NCBI GenBank assembly: GCA_015063445.1
Contig: SVUD01000026.1
Coordinates: forward strand, 1-26,189
Direction of reading: 5' to 3'
Source: Oscillospiraceae bacterium
Lineage (GTDB): Bacteria; Bacillota_A; Clostridia; Oscillospirales; CAG-272
Length of the DNA stretch: 26,189 nucleotides
Each line of letters starts with the position of its first letter. Positions within the stretch are counted from its first letter, which is position 1. A program made the translations under genes and the position numbers. Of this stretch, positions 15,596 to 23,481 are shown piece by piece. The notes under the pieces are model-generated. The model made no database searches. It was not told the DNA's origin and worked only from the letters and a program-made list of their open reading frames with translations.

Positions 15596-16729
15596 TTAAT
15601 AGTGTGTCTTCTTGTTGCTGACGTAAAGATTTACCATCGTGACAAGGAAGATTATACCGAAGAGTATCAGCGCAGCCGCACTCGCCTCTCCGTATCTCGG
15701 GGACATACCGTCGTTTCCGAGGCATCTGTATATGTATCCTACTATCGTATTGACGGAATCGCCGCCCTTCGTTATCGCCTGGTCTCCGAAGATACCGATA
15801 ACGCTTGAATACTCCTTAAATCCGCCGATAAAGCCCGTGATTACAACGTAAGCTATCATAGGAGAAAGAAGCGGAACGGTAATTCTCGTGAATACTCTGA
15901 GTCTTGGCGTAGAGTCAATCTTCGCCGCCTCGTAGTACTGCTTGTTTACGCTCTGAAGTCCTCCGAGAAGAATGAGAATCTTGAACGGAAGAGCGTTCCA
16001 TATAATGTATAGGATAAGTACGGTCATATTGTGCCAATAGGTTGAGTTTTCACTCGTCCAGTTAACAGGCTCAATTCCGAAAACGCCGAGAATATTGTTT
16101 ATAATACCCAGCGACGTACTTCCCTCAATGCTTCCGGTTACGGGGTCAACGGCTATACCGATAACGCTGAACATCGCCATAAATACCATTCCTATAGCGA
16201 TAGAGTTCGTAACGTAGGGCATGAAGAATATCGTCTGAAGAAATCTTCTTAAGAACTTTATGGAATTAAGACATACCGCTATTACAAGAGCGAGTATGGT
16301 TGAGAGCGGAACGGTGATGAAGCAAAGAAGGAAGGTGTTCTTCATACAGTCGATGAACTCACACGTACCCTTAACGACCTCACCCGTTACGATGTTTACC
16401 TGGTCCTCGGTATACTCAAGCGCCTTAGAGAAGTTGCCGAGTCCAAAGCGGTAGGTAACCTCGCCCTCGAGCGCCGCCGAGGAATAGCCCTCGAGGAACG
16501 CTATTCTTACGGTGTTGAAGATGGGGTAAACCGTGAATACCGCAAGAAGTATAAGAGCGGGAAGAAGATATATCCAAGCCTTCCATTTATCGAAGGTCTC
16601 GGTGGTGAAGAATTTTTTCTTCTTTGTTTTCAGCCCTCCGTCCGATGCGGGCGGAGCTGCCGCAGCCGAAGAAACGGACGCGCCGACGGCTCCCGTTACC
16701 TCTGCCGAGTCTATAACCTTGTTTTCCAT
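15596..16729 (-). CDS. Carbohydrate ABC transporter permease (UgpA/MalF-like)
   Basis: This 377-residue membrane protein starts at ATG 16729 (MENKVIDSAEV). An upstream in-frame start would run into the ATPase gene, and GAGGAGG lies just before this ATG inside the end of that gene. An unusual Ala/Ser/Pro-rich and Lys-rich N-terminal tail (to about residue 45) precedes the first membrane helix (WIYLLPALILLAVFTVYPIF), which has the typical family wording. The EAA loop reads YYEAAKIDSTPRLRVFTRITVP. It forms the translocation pore with the downstream permease. The stop codon of the ATPase gene lies 1 bp before the start, indicating translational coupling. Confidence 0.94.
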   Translation of the reverse strand: MENKVIDSAEVTGAVGASVSSAAAAPPASDGGLKTKKKKFFTTETFDKWKAWIYLLPALILLAVFTVYPIFNTVRIAFLEGYSSAALEGEVTYRFGLGNFSKALEYTEDQVNIVTGEVVKGTCEFIDCMKNTFLLCFITVPLSTILALVIAVCLNSIKFLRRFLQTIFFMPYVTNSIAIGMVFMAMFSVIGIAVDPVTGSIEGSTSLGIINNILGVFGIEPVNWTSENSTYWHNMTVLILYIIWNALPFKILILLGGLQSVNKQYYEAAKIDSTPRLRVFTRITVPLLSPMIAYVVITGFIGGFKEYSSVIGIFGDQAITKGGDSVNTIVGYIYRCLGNDGMSPRYGEASAAALILFGIIFLVTMVNLYVSNKKTHY

Positions 16730-16730
16730 A

Positions 16731-17852
16731 TTAAGCCTCCTCGGGAGCGGTCTGATTGCCGAAGTAAATTCTCTGTTCGGTCTCGGCGTCAAAGATGAAC
16801 ACCTTATGAGGCTTGAGGTTGAACTTGATCTCGGCCGCGTCGGGAGCTACCCTGTAGTCCGCGTCCACGATGGATCTGATAGAGGGTGACTGCATAGCCT
16901 CGTTCTTTGAAACTATGGAAACGTCGCGTCCCATTACCTCTACGTTGGATATCTCGCAGGTAAGAGCGCCGTCCTCAGCGGGAATAAAGCCCTCGGGACG
17001 AATAGCAACGTAAACCTTTTTATCCTCAGCGCCCGCGGTTTCGAGAACCTTTTCCTCGCCTATGTAAAGCCAACCGTCACGCACCTCGCCCGAGAATACG
17101 TTAATGGGGGGCGTTCCGAGGAACTTAGCGACAAAGAGATTAATGGGATTATCGTAAATAACCTGAGGCTTACCAACCTGCTGAACGACACCGAGCTTCA
17201 TTACGACGATGATATCGGATATCGACATAGCTTCTTCCTGGTCGTGCGTTACGAATATGGTAGTAATTCCCGTTTCCTTCTGAATTCTTCTGATCTCCTC
17301 ACGGGTCTGGAGACGAAGTCTTGCGTCAAGGTTTGAAAGAGGCTCGTCAAGAAGAAGAACGCGGGGCATCTTTACAAGAGCTCTCGCGATAGCAACTCTC
17401 TGCTGCTGACCGCCCGAAAGCTCGCTGGGCTTTCTGTCCATAAGATTATCGATCTGAACGAGCTTTGCAGACTCATAGGCACGCTCGAGCATAGCCTCCT
17501 TGGTCATCTTATCCTCGCCCTTAAGGTTCTGGAGAGGGAAAAGAATGTTCTGCTTAACCGTCATATGAGGATAAAGAGCGTAGTTCTGGAAAACGAGTCC
17601 TATTCCTCTGTTCTCGGGAGAAAGCTCCGTTACGTCCTCGTCACCGAAGAGTATTTTTCCCGAGCTGGGCTTCTGCAAGCCGCTTATCATATAAAGGGTT
17701 GTACTCTTTCCGCATCCCGAGGGACCGAGAAGTCCGACGAGCTTTCCGTCGGGAATGGTAAACGTAAAGTCGCTTACCGCTACGACCTCTTCGTTAATCT
17801 TTTTGTTGCGTCCGGGGAAAATTTTTGTCAAATGCTGTAATTCTACTTTCAT
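16731..17852 (-). CDS. Sugar ABC transporter ATP-binding protein (MsmK/UgpC/MalK-like)
   Basis: This 373-residue ATPase has Walker A GPSGCGKST (43-51), Q-loop VFQNYALYPH, signature LSGGQQQRVAIARAL (145-159), Walker B VLLLDEP (165-171) and the switch His203 (FVTHDQEE). The C-terminal region (about 245-373) is a MalK-type regulatory/OB domain with VAIRPEGFI. It energises import through the two following permeases, and proteins of this group may serve several sugar transporters. GGAGGT precedes the ATG. The upstream RDD gene ends 36 bp before, with no terminator between, so it is probably in the same transcript. Confidence 0.95.
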   Translation of the reverse strand: MKVELQHLTKIFPGRNKKINEEVVAVSDFTFTIPDGKLVGLLGPSGCGKSTTLYMISGLQKPSSGKILFGDEDVTELSPENRGIGLVFQNYALYPHMTVKQNILFPLQNLKGEDKMTKEAMLERAYESAKLVQIDNLMDRKPSELSGGQQQRVAIARALVKMPRVLLLDEPLSNLDARLRLQTREEIRRIQKETGITTIFVTHDQEEAMSISDIIVVMKLGVVQQVGKPQVIYDNPINLFVAKFLGTPPINVFSGEVRDGWLYIGEEKVLETAGAEDKKVYVAIRPEGFIPAEDGALTCEISNVEVMGRDVSIVSKNEAMQSPSIRSIVDADYRVAPDAAEIKFNLKPHKVFIFDAETEQRIYFGNQTAPEEA

Positions 17853-17888
17853 ACGACCTCCAAATTAGAGTGAATCTATTTTATTTTT

Positions 17889-18650
17889 TTAATAATCCGT
17901 TTTCTCCACGGCTTCGGCGTGGATTTTGTTTTTATACTCTACGAGAGCCTCTTCATTCTCGAATATCATCTGGCTCGCCATATCCACGACTACCGAATAC
18001 GAAAGCAGGTCGTGAATACAGGAATTGGTTTTCGTTCTTACCATAAAGAATATTTCAAGTCCGACGAGAATAAGCAGGGCTATCAAGCCGAGCATTCCCA
18101 CGTTGCCGAGAAGAATGAGCGCGATTATCGCGATAGGGACTAACGCCTCTAAGGTGCATTTTCCGAGTATCGCGCGAACGAAAAGCATTACGGGCGTTAT
18201 CTTCACGCCGTCGTCTCTTATAACGCAGATGCCGAACATTTTCTTGCCGATCGTTTGCCCGTTTTTGAGTATCAGCGGCACGATAAATTCAAGCGCCACG
18301 TAAGCGAAGAGGATTCCGAATACCGCGATAAGAAGCGTAAGATTAAGGATAAGCGCCGAAAGCTTAGCTATTTCCGTGTCCTTCGCAAAAGCCTCCTCGG
18401 CTTCCTTATATACCGCCTTTTCCTCCTCCGAAAGAGAGCTGAACTCCTCTTTCGAGATGTCTATATCTATTCCGTATCTCTCCTCGTATTCGTCGTAAAA
18501 GCTATCCAGCTTATCCACCTTGGCGTCAAAGCCGAATATGAACGAGAACAGGAGCGCAAAGCCCGTGATGAGCATTAATCTCATTATGAAGTCGAAGAGA
18601 AGGGCTGATATTCTCTTCATCATATTGGCTTTTTGCAAATCCAAAATCAT
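17889..18650 (-). CDS. RDD-family membrane protein
   Basis: This 253-residue protein has the RDD pattern: an N-terminal helix with KRISALLFDFIMRLML, a hydrophobic segment near 100-125, then GQTIGKKMFGICVIRDDG and finally HDLLSYSVVV. A charged, Glu-rich extracellular loop (about 45-92) lies between the first two helices. RDD proteins are small multi-pass membrane proteins of mostly unknown or transporter-like function. It is first in the transporter cluster and has a consensus promoter about 90 bp upstream. The start at 18650 has a distant GGAAGGA (14 bp); the Met at residue 10 or 11 is an alternative with no better site. Confidence 0.85.
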   Translation of the reverse strand: MILDLQKANMMKRISALLFDFIMRLMLITGFALLFSFIFGFDAKVDKLDSFYDEYEERYGIDIDISKEEFSSLSEEEKAVYKEAEEAFAKDTEIAKLSALILNLTLLIAVFGILFAYVALEFIVPLILKNGQTIGKKMFGICVIRDDGVKITPVMLFVRAILGKCTLEALVPIAIIALILLGNVGMLGLIALLILVGLEIFFMVRTKTNSCIHDLLSYSVVVDMASQMIFENEEALVEYKNKIHAEAVEKTDY

Positions 18651-18737
18651 TTTTTATCGGGTGATCCTTCCGTTTTTTGCGTCTGTATGCTATGCTCAAA
18701 AGGGCATAAATCTCCCAAAAGCATATATTCTTTAAAT

Positions 18738-18766
18738 ATAATAACACTTTTATAATAGGAAGTCAA
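18738..18766 (-). promoter_or_regulatory. Sigma-A promoter of the RDD/ABC transporter cluster
   Basis: On the minus strand: TTGACT (18766-18761), a 17-bp spacer, TATTAT (18743-18738). The predicted leader is about 80 nt. No other strong promoter was seen before the ATPase gene, so it probably also drives the transporter genes. Confidence 0.8.
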
Positions 18767-18822
18767 CCGATTTTCCCATTATTTTTGCGTTTCAAATAAT
18801 TTTATATAATATTGCACAACTT

Positions 18823-18841
18823 TGCCGAAGTTTTTTCGGCA
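18823..18841. other. Hairpin in the gap between the RDD gene and rnc
   Basis: TGCCGAA (18823-18829) pairs with TTCGGCA (18835-18841). Neither strand has a clear terminator tail. No gene is seen between 18767 and 18943. Confidence 0.5.
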
Positions 18842-18945
18842 TTTTGACAAAAGGCAAATGGGCGCTGTCGATAACGAGGATTTTACCGAAAACTCCGAGC
18901 CGTACCCATAATGAATTGCACAGACGGAAGCGGTTCTTCCAAAGA

Positions 18946-18992
18946 AAAAAACACGCAAAGGTCGGCGTTTACCGTTCGTTTTGCGTGTTTTT
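18946..18992 (-). terminator. Terminator of rnc
   Basis: AAAAACACGCAAA (18947-18959) pairs with TTTGCGTGTTTTT (18980-18992). On the minus strand it is followed by further T residues. It lies 75 bp beyond the rnc stop. Confidence 0.8.
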
Positions 18993-19066
18993 GAAAATAA
19001 TTGTTTACAAATATTAGGTTTTTGGGTTGCGGAATTTCTTCTGAGGTATCGTTTTTCGTTTTCAAA

Positions 19067-19816
19067 TCAGATAAGTCCAAGAGCCTCAAGAGCAGCCTTT
19101 GCCGCCTCGCTTTCGGCAAGCTTTACGCTTCTTGCCTTGCCCATTCCAAGCTCCTTGCCGTCAACGATACAAACGCAGGTATAGGTTTTATTGTGGTCGG
19201 GGCCCTCTTCACCGCGTTTTTCATACACGGGTGGGGGCAAACGGCGTTTTTTATCCGCGCACCACTCCTGCACCATATTCTTATAGCTCTGTATGGCTTT
19301 ATTTGATGCCGTAAGATACACCGATAGATCGAGCATCCTTTCGATAACGGCGGTGACCGCTTCCATATCGAACGAGGAATCAATATAAACCGCGCCGATC
19401 AGCGACTCAAAGAGGTCCTCCATAACCGAGCGCTCGTTCTCAATGCCGAGCTTTGCGTCTCCCTCTCCCATTATCAGATATTTTTGCAGCCCGAGGCGCT
19501 GTATATTCTCCGAAAGATTCTTTTTATCGGCAAGGTGGGAGCGTATGTTCGAAAAATCGCCCTCGGTAAGCTCGGTCTTGATTCCCTTCGAATATCTTTT
19601 CGATTTCATTTTGATAAGACTCGTTATGATAGTCGCGGAAAGTATGCTGTCGCCGAAGAATTCAAGAACCTCGTTAGACTGATACGGCTCTCTTTGTCCG
19701 TAGTTATTTTCGTTGCAAAAGCTCGCACGGGTAAAGGCTTGTCTTAACAAAGAGCCGTCACGGAAGGTATAGCCGATAGTTTTTTCTATCGTTGGTACGT
19801 TCTTTTCAAAATCCAT
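19067..19816 (-). CDS. rnc: Ribonuclease III
   Basis: This 249-residue enzyme cleaves double-stranded RNA in rRNA maturation and mRNA turnover. The N-terminal endonuclease domain (about 8-150) carries the signature NEVLEFFGDS (48-57). Predicted catalytic or metal residues are Glu49, Glu52 and Asp56, and Asp134 and Glu137 in EDLFESLIGAVYID. A C-terminal dsRNA-binding domain (about 175-247) ends with GKARSVKLAESEAAKAALEAL. Length is slightly above the family's usual 220-240 because of an insertion near 35-46. It stands alone, not with smc or acpP as in many Firmicutes. The start has only a weak GATGGAAA site and follows a ~170-nt leader containing hairpins, which may allow self-cleavage control as known for rnc in other bacteria. 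Confidence 0.95.
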   Translation of the reverse strand: MDFEKNVPTIEKTIGYTFRDGSLLRQAFTRASFCNENNYGQREPYQSNEVLEFFGDSILSATIITSLIKMKSKRYSKGIKTELTEGDFSNIRSHLADKKNLSENIQRLGLQKYLIMGEGDAKLGIENERSVMEDLFESLIGAVYIDSSFDMEAVTAVIERMLDLSVYLTASNKAIQSYKNMVQEWCADKKRRLPPPVYEKRGEEGPDHNKTYTCVCIVDGKELGMGKARSVKLAESEAAKAALEALGLI

Positions 19817-19843
19817 TTTTCCATCTTTCCGACAAGCGTTAAG

Positions 19844-19955
19844 CCGAAACCGTTTTAGTCAAACGGGCTCGGATTAAGTCTTGTCTTTTTTGTTTATATG
19901 CCGCCCCGTGTTAAAGAATAGCAAGAAAAACAGCTCTATCTCGCCCCTTCGGGCG
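19844..19955 (-). other. Structured leader of rnc
   Basis: Two hairpins lie in the leader. One is CCGA...CCGTTT/AAACGG...TCGG (19844-19872), 28 nt before the start codon; the other is CGCCC/GGGCG with a GAAG tetraloop on the minus strand (19942-19955). RNase III autoregulation through leader hairpins is established in other bacteria; here it is inference. Confidence 0.5.
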
Positions 19956-19991
19956 CTTTGCACGTCTCTTACGGCAACGGTCAACACGGTT

Positions 19992-20020
19992 ATTTTACCA
20001 CTTTTCAGCGCCCTTGTCAA
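19992..20020 (-). promoter_or_regulatory. Sigma-A promoter of rnc
   Basis: On the minus strand: TTGACA (20020-20015), a 17-bp spacer, TAAAAT (19997-19992). The predicted start near 19985 leaves a leader of about 170 nt before the rnc ATG. It is back to back with the promoter at 20043-20071, the -35 boxes being 22 bp apart. Confidence 0.85.
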
Positions 20021-20042
20021 GCGCGGCGCTTCATTTTAAGAG

Positions 20043-20071
20043 TTGACAAATCAAAAAAGTCGTGCTATTAT
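20043..20071 (+). promoter_or_regulatory. Sigma-A promoter of the MBL-fold/XRE genes
   Basis: TTGACA (20043-20048), a 17-bp spacer, TATTAT (20066-20071). The TTG that could be read as a start codon of a longer frame is this -35 box, so the real gene start is further down. Confidence 0.85.
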
Positions 20072-20093
20072 ATTTGATATCAAAGATATCACT

Positions 20094-20129
20094 CGGCAAA
20101 GCGCGTATAAATACGCTGACGCTTTGCCG
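20094..20129 (+). other. 5' UTR stem-loop of the MBL-fold gene
   Basis: CGGCAAAGCG (20094-20103) and CGCTTTGCCG (20120-20129) form a perfect 10-bp stem. It is capped by an inner CGTAT/ATACG hairpin (20104-20115) and a 4-nt bulge. It is preceded by GATATC-AAA-GATATC (20076-20090). There is no U-run, so it is not a terminator. It lies in the ~75-nt leader between promoter and start codon. Confidence 0.75.
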
Positions 20130-20153
20130 CATTTCAAAATCGAGGTACTGAAA

Positions 20154-20936
20154 ATGAAAATCACCTTTTTAGGAACGAGCCACGGAATAACCGAGCGTGA
20201 CAGATTTACGTCGTCAACTCTTATCACCGTCGGTGAGAAAAATTATCTTATAGACGCCGGCGCTCCCATTATGAAGCTTCTGCAGCTTTACGGAGCGGAT
20301 TTCAAAAGCCTGTCCGACGTATTTATCACGCATAGCCACGCAGACCACTACCTCGGGCTCGTTGAGTTCACAAACCAGATAGAGAGCTTCAAGCAGTTTG
20401 AGGGCGTTAAGGTCAAGATACACGGTCCCGAGCTTTTCCCCTACGACGCTATGAGAGCCTTCCTTTTCGGCGACGGAGATCTTCATTCATTCCGTCTCGG
20501 CGGAAACCGTCACGAGACCGACAATACCGAATCGCGCATTTCATTTGAAAAATACGCCGAGGGCGAAATATTCAACGACGGAACGCTAAAGGTGACCGCC
20601 TTCAAGACAAAGCATTTTGCGGATTCTCATTCGCTTCTTTTAGAAGCCGAGGGAAAGAAAATTCTTTTCACGGGCGACCTTCGTCACGACCTTTTAGACT
20701 TCCCTATGGCTGCCGCGGAGGGCGGACTCGACCTTCTCGTTATGGAAGGCGCTCACGGACGTCTTAACAGCGAGAGATTTATAGAGTTCTTTGGGGCGAT
20801 TCCGACAAAGCGTATGTTCATAAACCACATTTATCACGGTACTAACAGCGACAGCGACCTCGAGGCGTTCGCAAGCGCGCTCTCCGAGCTATTCCCCGTA
20901 ACACCCGCCTACGACGGATTTTCTGTTGAAATATAA
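20154..20936 (+). CDS. MBL-fold metallo-hydrolase (RNase Z-like / beta-lactamase fold)
   Basis: This 260-residue protein opens with MKITFLGTSHG, the typical first strand of MBL proteins. It carries the metal-binding THSHADH motif (59-65), His154 or His159 in TKHFADSHS, Asp175 in FTGDLRHD, and a late His225 in INHIYH. It would bind two metal ions and hydrolyse an ester or phosphodiester; the lack of the RNase Z exosite means tRNA processing cannot be claimed. I chose ATG 20154 (GAGG about 9 bp upstream) because the longer frame starts inside the promoter and its first 37 residues come from the leader hairpin. It is followed 44 bp downstream by an XRE regulator. Confidence 0.9.
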   Translation: MKITFLGTSHGITERDRFTSSTLITVGEKNYLIDAGAPIMKLLQLYGADFKSLSDVFITHSHADHYLGLVEFTNQIESFKQFEGVKVKIHGPELFPYDAMRAFLFGDGDLHSFRLGGNRHETDNTESRISFEKYAEGEIFNDGTLKVTAFKTKHFADSHSLLLEAEGKKILFTGDLRHDLLDFPMAAAEGGLDLLVMEGAHGRLNSERFIEFFGAIPTKRMFINHIYHGTNSDSDLEAFASALSELFPVTPAYDGFSVEI

Positions 20937-20980
20937 TATAATAGATTTGTCAATCACTGAATGTCAAATGAGGACAGGTT

Positions 20981-21220
20981 ATGTTCAAAAATAAAAACGG
21001 AAACAGAAATAATATCTCTGGAGAAAAAATACGTGAGCTTCGTTTAGCTTCACCGAAAAAGATGTCGCAGAGGGCGTTAGCCGACAAAATGCAGCTTCTG
21101 GGCATAGACGTTGATAAAAACGCCATACAGAGAATAGAATGCGGCAAAAGATTTATCACCGATATAGAGCTCGTTGCATTCGCTGAGGTTTTCGGCGTTA
21201 GCGTAGAAGAACTATTTTGA
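20981..21220 (+). CDS. XRE-family helix-turn-helix regulator
   Basis: This 79-residue protein is essentially one Cro/C1-type HTH: GEKIRELRLASPKKMSQRALADKM, a turn LGIDVDKNAIQRIE, then GKRFITDIELVAFAEVFGVSVEELF. It binds DNA, probably as a dimer; the target is unknown. It lacks an effector domain. It lies 44 bp after the MBL-fold gene with no separate strong promoter seen, so it is probably co-transcribed. AGGACAGG precedes the start. Confidence 0.9.
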   Translation: MFKNKNGNRNNISGEKIRELRLASPKKMSQRALADKMQLLGIDVDKNAIQRIECGKRFITDIELVAFAEVFGVSVEELF

Positions 21221-21248
21221 TTAAAAAACTCAACGAAAAGAACCTTAT

Positions 21249-21305
21249 AACATAAAAAGGGATAACTCTTCGGCTACGAACCGAGTTGTTATCCCTTTTT
21301 ATGTT
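21249..21305. terminator. Very long bidirectional terminator hairpin
   Basis: AACATAAAAAGGGATAAC (21249-21266) pairs perfectly over 18 bp with GTTATCCCTTTTTATGTT (21288-21305), and inner CTC/GAG pairing extends it. The Us are inside the stem. It separates the XRE gene (+) from the oxidoreductase operon (-). Confidence 0.8.
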
Positions 21306-21331
21306 GGTTAAATGAGATCCGTCTAAATACA

Positions 21332-21412
21332 ACCCCGCGAAGCAGGATTTCACCGCGAAAGCGATTTTCTCTACCTCGTGTAGATTTCACCCGCCGAAGC
21401 AGGAGTTTCCAA
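21332..21412. repeat. Second hairpin array, spacer ATTTCACC
   Basis: Short stem-loops follow one another: around CCCGCGAAGCAGG, GCGAAAGC, CTACCTCGTGTAG and CGCCGAAGCAGG. Two of the intervals are ATTTCACC (21348-21355 and 21385-21392). It recalls the array at 3684-3797 with a different spacer. No gene is seen in 21221-21477. Confidence 0.6.
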
Positions 21413-21477
21413 AACAATCGCAGATTTTTTATGGGTTCTCGCACACGGATTTAACTACGTAGTGTCCTTTAAGGACA

Positions 21478-22461
21478 TCACGCCAAGGTCAACACAACCT
21501 TACCTACGTTCTCGCCGCGGTAAAGCACGTCGTGGGCAGCCTCAGCCTCGGTTATCGGGAAGGTCTTGTATATGGTGGGCTTAACGAGTCCCGCCTCTAT
21601 CTTGGGATATACGTCACGAACGATGCCCCTGAGTATCTCCGCCTTGACCTCGGGGGTTCTTGAACGGAGAGTGCTGCCGATAATTCTTACGTTTCTGACG
21701 TAAATATTCTTAAGGTCTATCTCGGTCTTGGTTCCCGCAAGGGCGGCAATCATTATCCATCGCGCGCCGTGAGTGAGATAGTGCAGGCATTTACCCATGA
21801 TTTCACCGCCGAGGCAGTCTATGGCAACGTCAACCGAATGACCTGCTTCAAGCTCCTCACGAAGCGCCTCGGAAATGTCCTCTTCATCGGTTACAACCAC
21901 TCTATCTGCCTTCAAATGACAAATTTTGTTTGCAAATTCACGTGTTCTGACCGTCGTAATGACTCTTATGCCGAATGCTTTCGCCATAGGAATGATAACG
22001 CTTGCGAGTCCGCTTGCGCCCGCATTCATAAGAAGAGTGTTGCCCTCCTTTATCTTACCCTCAATAAAGAGATTAAGGTATGCGGTAGCGAACGCCTCGG
22101 GTATTGCGGCAGCCTCAACGAGAGTGCAATTTTTCGGCACGGGCATAAGCATATCGTATTTAACGTTAGCGTACTCGGCATATCCGCCGCCGCCGAGAAG
22201 GGCGCAGACCTCGTCGCCTATCTTGTAGCCCGATTTTTCCTTAGCCACGCTTCCCATTTCAACTATCGTTCCCGCAATTTCAAGTCCCATCCACTCGGGG
22301 CAGCCCGCGGGGGGCGGATAATCGCCCTCTCTTTGCATAAGGTCGGCACGGTTAAGGGCTGCGGCGCTGATTTTCACCAAGCAATCCTCTTCACCGCACA
22401 CGGCATCGGGTACGTTGTCCCATCTTAATGATCTATCGTCGTTAACAAGAATAGCCTTCAT
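21478..22461 (-). CDS. NAD(P)H quinone oxidoreductase, PIG3-like MDR family
   Basis: This 327-residue medium-chain reductase without zinc ligands has an N-terminal GroES-like domain with ALNRADLMQREGDYPPPAG and PEWMGLEIAGTI. The Rossmann domain has the dinucleotide loop MNAGASGLASV (about 145-155), then VDVAIDCLGG and GARWIMIAAL. The wording matches the PIG3/QOR group, which reduces quinones or enals with NADPH. It is last in an operon of three oxidoreductases, 12 bp after the Gfo/Idh gene, with AAAGGAG before the ATG. A small palindrome (TGTCCTT/AAGGACA, 21463-21477) abuts the stop codon. The operon context suggests a role in sugar or aldehyde catabolism, but the substrate is unknown. Confidence 0.92.
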   Translation of the reverse strand: MKAILVNDDRSLRWDNVPDAVCGEEDCLVKISAAALNRADLMQREGDYPPPAGCPEWMGLEIAGTIVEMGSVAKEKSGYKIGDEVCALLGGGGYAEYANVKYDMLMPVPKNCTLVEAAAIPEAFATAYLNLFIEGKIKEGNTLLMNAGASGLASVIIPMAKAFGIRVITTVRTREFANKICHLKADRVVVTDEEDISEALREELEAGHSVDVAIDCLGGEIMGKCLHYLTHGARWIMIAALAGTKTEIDLKNIYVRNVRIIGSTLRSRTPEVKAEILRGIVRDVYPKIEAGLVKPTIYKTFPITEAEAAHDVLYRGENVGKVVLTLA

Positions 22462-22473
22462 TGTTTTTCTCCT

Positions 22474-23466
22474 TTATTCACAGCATTTAAGAATGGTTTT
22501 AAAGAGCGTAAGCTCGTAGTCATACGTATAAGGGTTCTCTAAGTCGCCCGATACCATTTTGGCAAAGGAGCGCATCATATCGGTGTATCTGTCGTGTATC
22601 TCGGACTTCTTTTTCGTTCCGGGCGCATTCCAATCGTCGTCGAAGCACTCGTTATACTCGGTATACTGCTCGGGATATTTGACGGTTATTTCAAGGGGTC
22701 TTATCTCAAACTTGCCACGGGTGCCTGTTATAACGAGCTGGCGGCGTAAAAATCCGCCCATTTCCGACTGAGTGGTTTTTACGAACGACGCGCCTCTTTC
22801 GTATTCAAGCACGGCAAACGAGAAGTCCTTAGCGTCGGTGTCGTGAGTCCCTGTAGCCTTATTGAAGGGAATAATTCTCTTCGGCTCGCCCTGAATTCTT
22901 AAAACAAGGTCGATAAGGTGGCAGCCGAGGTAGAACATCATTCCGCCACCGAACGTGCCGAGCCAATTCGTATGCTCGAAGCCTCTGTATCCGCTCATCT
23001 GCGCCTCAACGCTTATAACCTCGCCAATCTCTCCCGCTTTAACTCTTTTTATTATATCCTTTATTGCGGGATTGTAGCGATACATATACCCCGTGTGAAA
23101 AACAGTGCCGTTTTTCTTGACCGTTTCAATAAGCTTCTCAAAATTCCCCAGCGAAAGTCCGCCCGGCTTTTCCATATGTATATGCTTTCCGCGCTCCGCA
23201 GCCATGAGAGCGTATTTTGTGAGGTATATCTCCTCGGTTTCTATAACGACGGCTTCAATGCTCTTATCGTTAAGTATTTCGTCAACCGTCATTTCACGGT
23301 GACCCTCGAAGCGCTTCATCTTATCGGGAAACTTCTCCCTCTCGCCCTCGGGCAGAGCGTAGCCGACCAATTCAAAAACGTCCGAATTTTTGACGAGCGC
23401 ACCGAATATTTCGTTACCGTGGCTGTATTTACTCGTTCCTATCTGAGCAACTCTTATTTTTCTCAT
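22474..23466 (-). CDS. Gfo/Idh/MocA-family oxidoreductase
   Basis: This 330-residue NAD(P)-dependent dehydrogenase has an N-terminal Rossmann fold starting RKIRVAQIGTSKYSHGNEIF, the EAVVIETEE segment, and the HMEKPGG motif (Lys of EKP at residue 100 is the usual catalytic lysine). The C-terminal alpha/beta domain includes GGGMMFYLGCHLIDLVLRI, with a His typical of the active site. Members oxidise or reduce sugars, inositols and amino sugars. AGGAGG precedes the ATG; the upstream MDR gene ends 15 bp before. The pairing of an MDR protein with a Gfo/Idh protein mirrors fused bi-domain oxidoreductases, so the two may act on one substrate (inference). Confidence 0.93.
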   Translation of the reverse strand: MRKIRVAQIGTSKYSHGNEIFGALVKNSDVFELVGYALPEGEREKFPDKMKRFEGHREMTVDEILNDKSIEAVVIETEEIYLTKYALMAAERGKHIHMEKPGGLSLGNFEKLIETVKKNGTVFHTGYMYRYNPAIKDIIKRVKAGEIGEVISVEAQMSGYRGFEHTNWLGTFGGGMMFYLGCHLIDLVLRIQGEPKRIIPFNKATGTHDTDAKDFSFAVLEYERGASFVKTTQSEMGGFLRRQLVITGTRGKFEIRPLEITVKYPEQYTEYNECFDDDWNAPGTKKKSEIHDRYTDMMRSFAKMVSGDLENPYTYDYELTLFKTILKCCE

Positions 23467-23481
23467 ACCGCGCCTCCTGAA

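Noticed and set aside
16730..16792. A longer N-terminus for the UgpA-like permease overlapping the ATPase gene
   Set aside because: The 21 extra residues are encoded inside the ATPase gene, and GAGGAGG marks ATG 16729.
20043..20153. A TTG start extending the MBL-fold protein by 37 residues
   Set aside because: The TTG lies in the -35 box and the extra residues come from a leader hairpin; ATG 20154 matches the family start.
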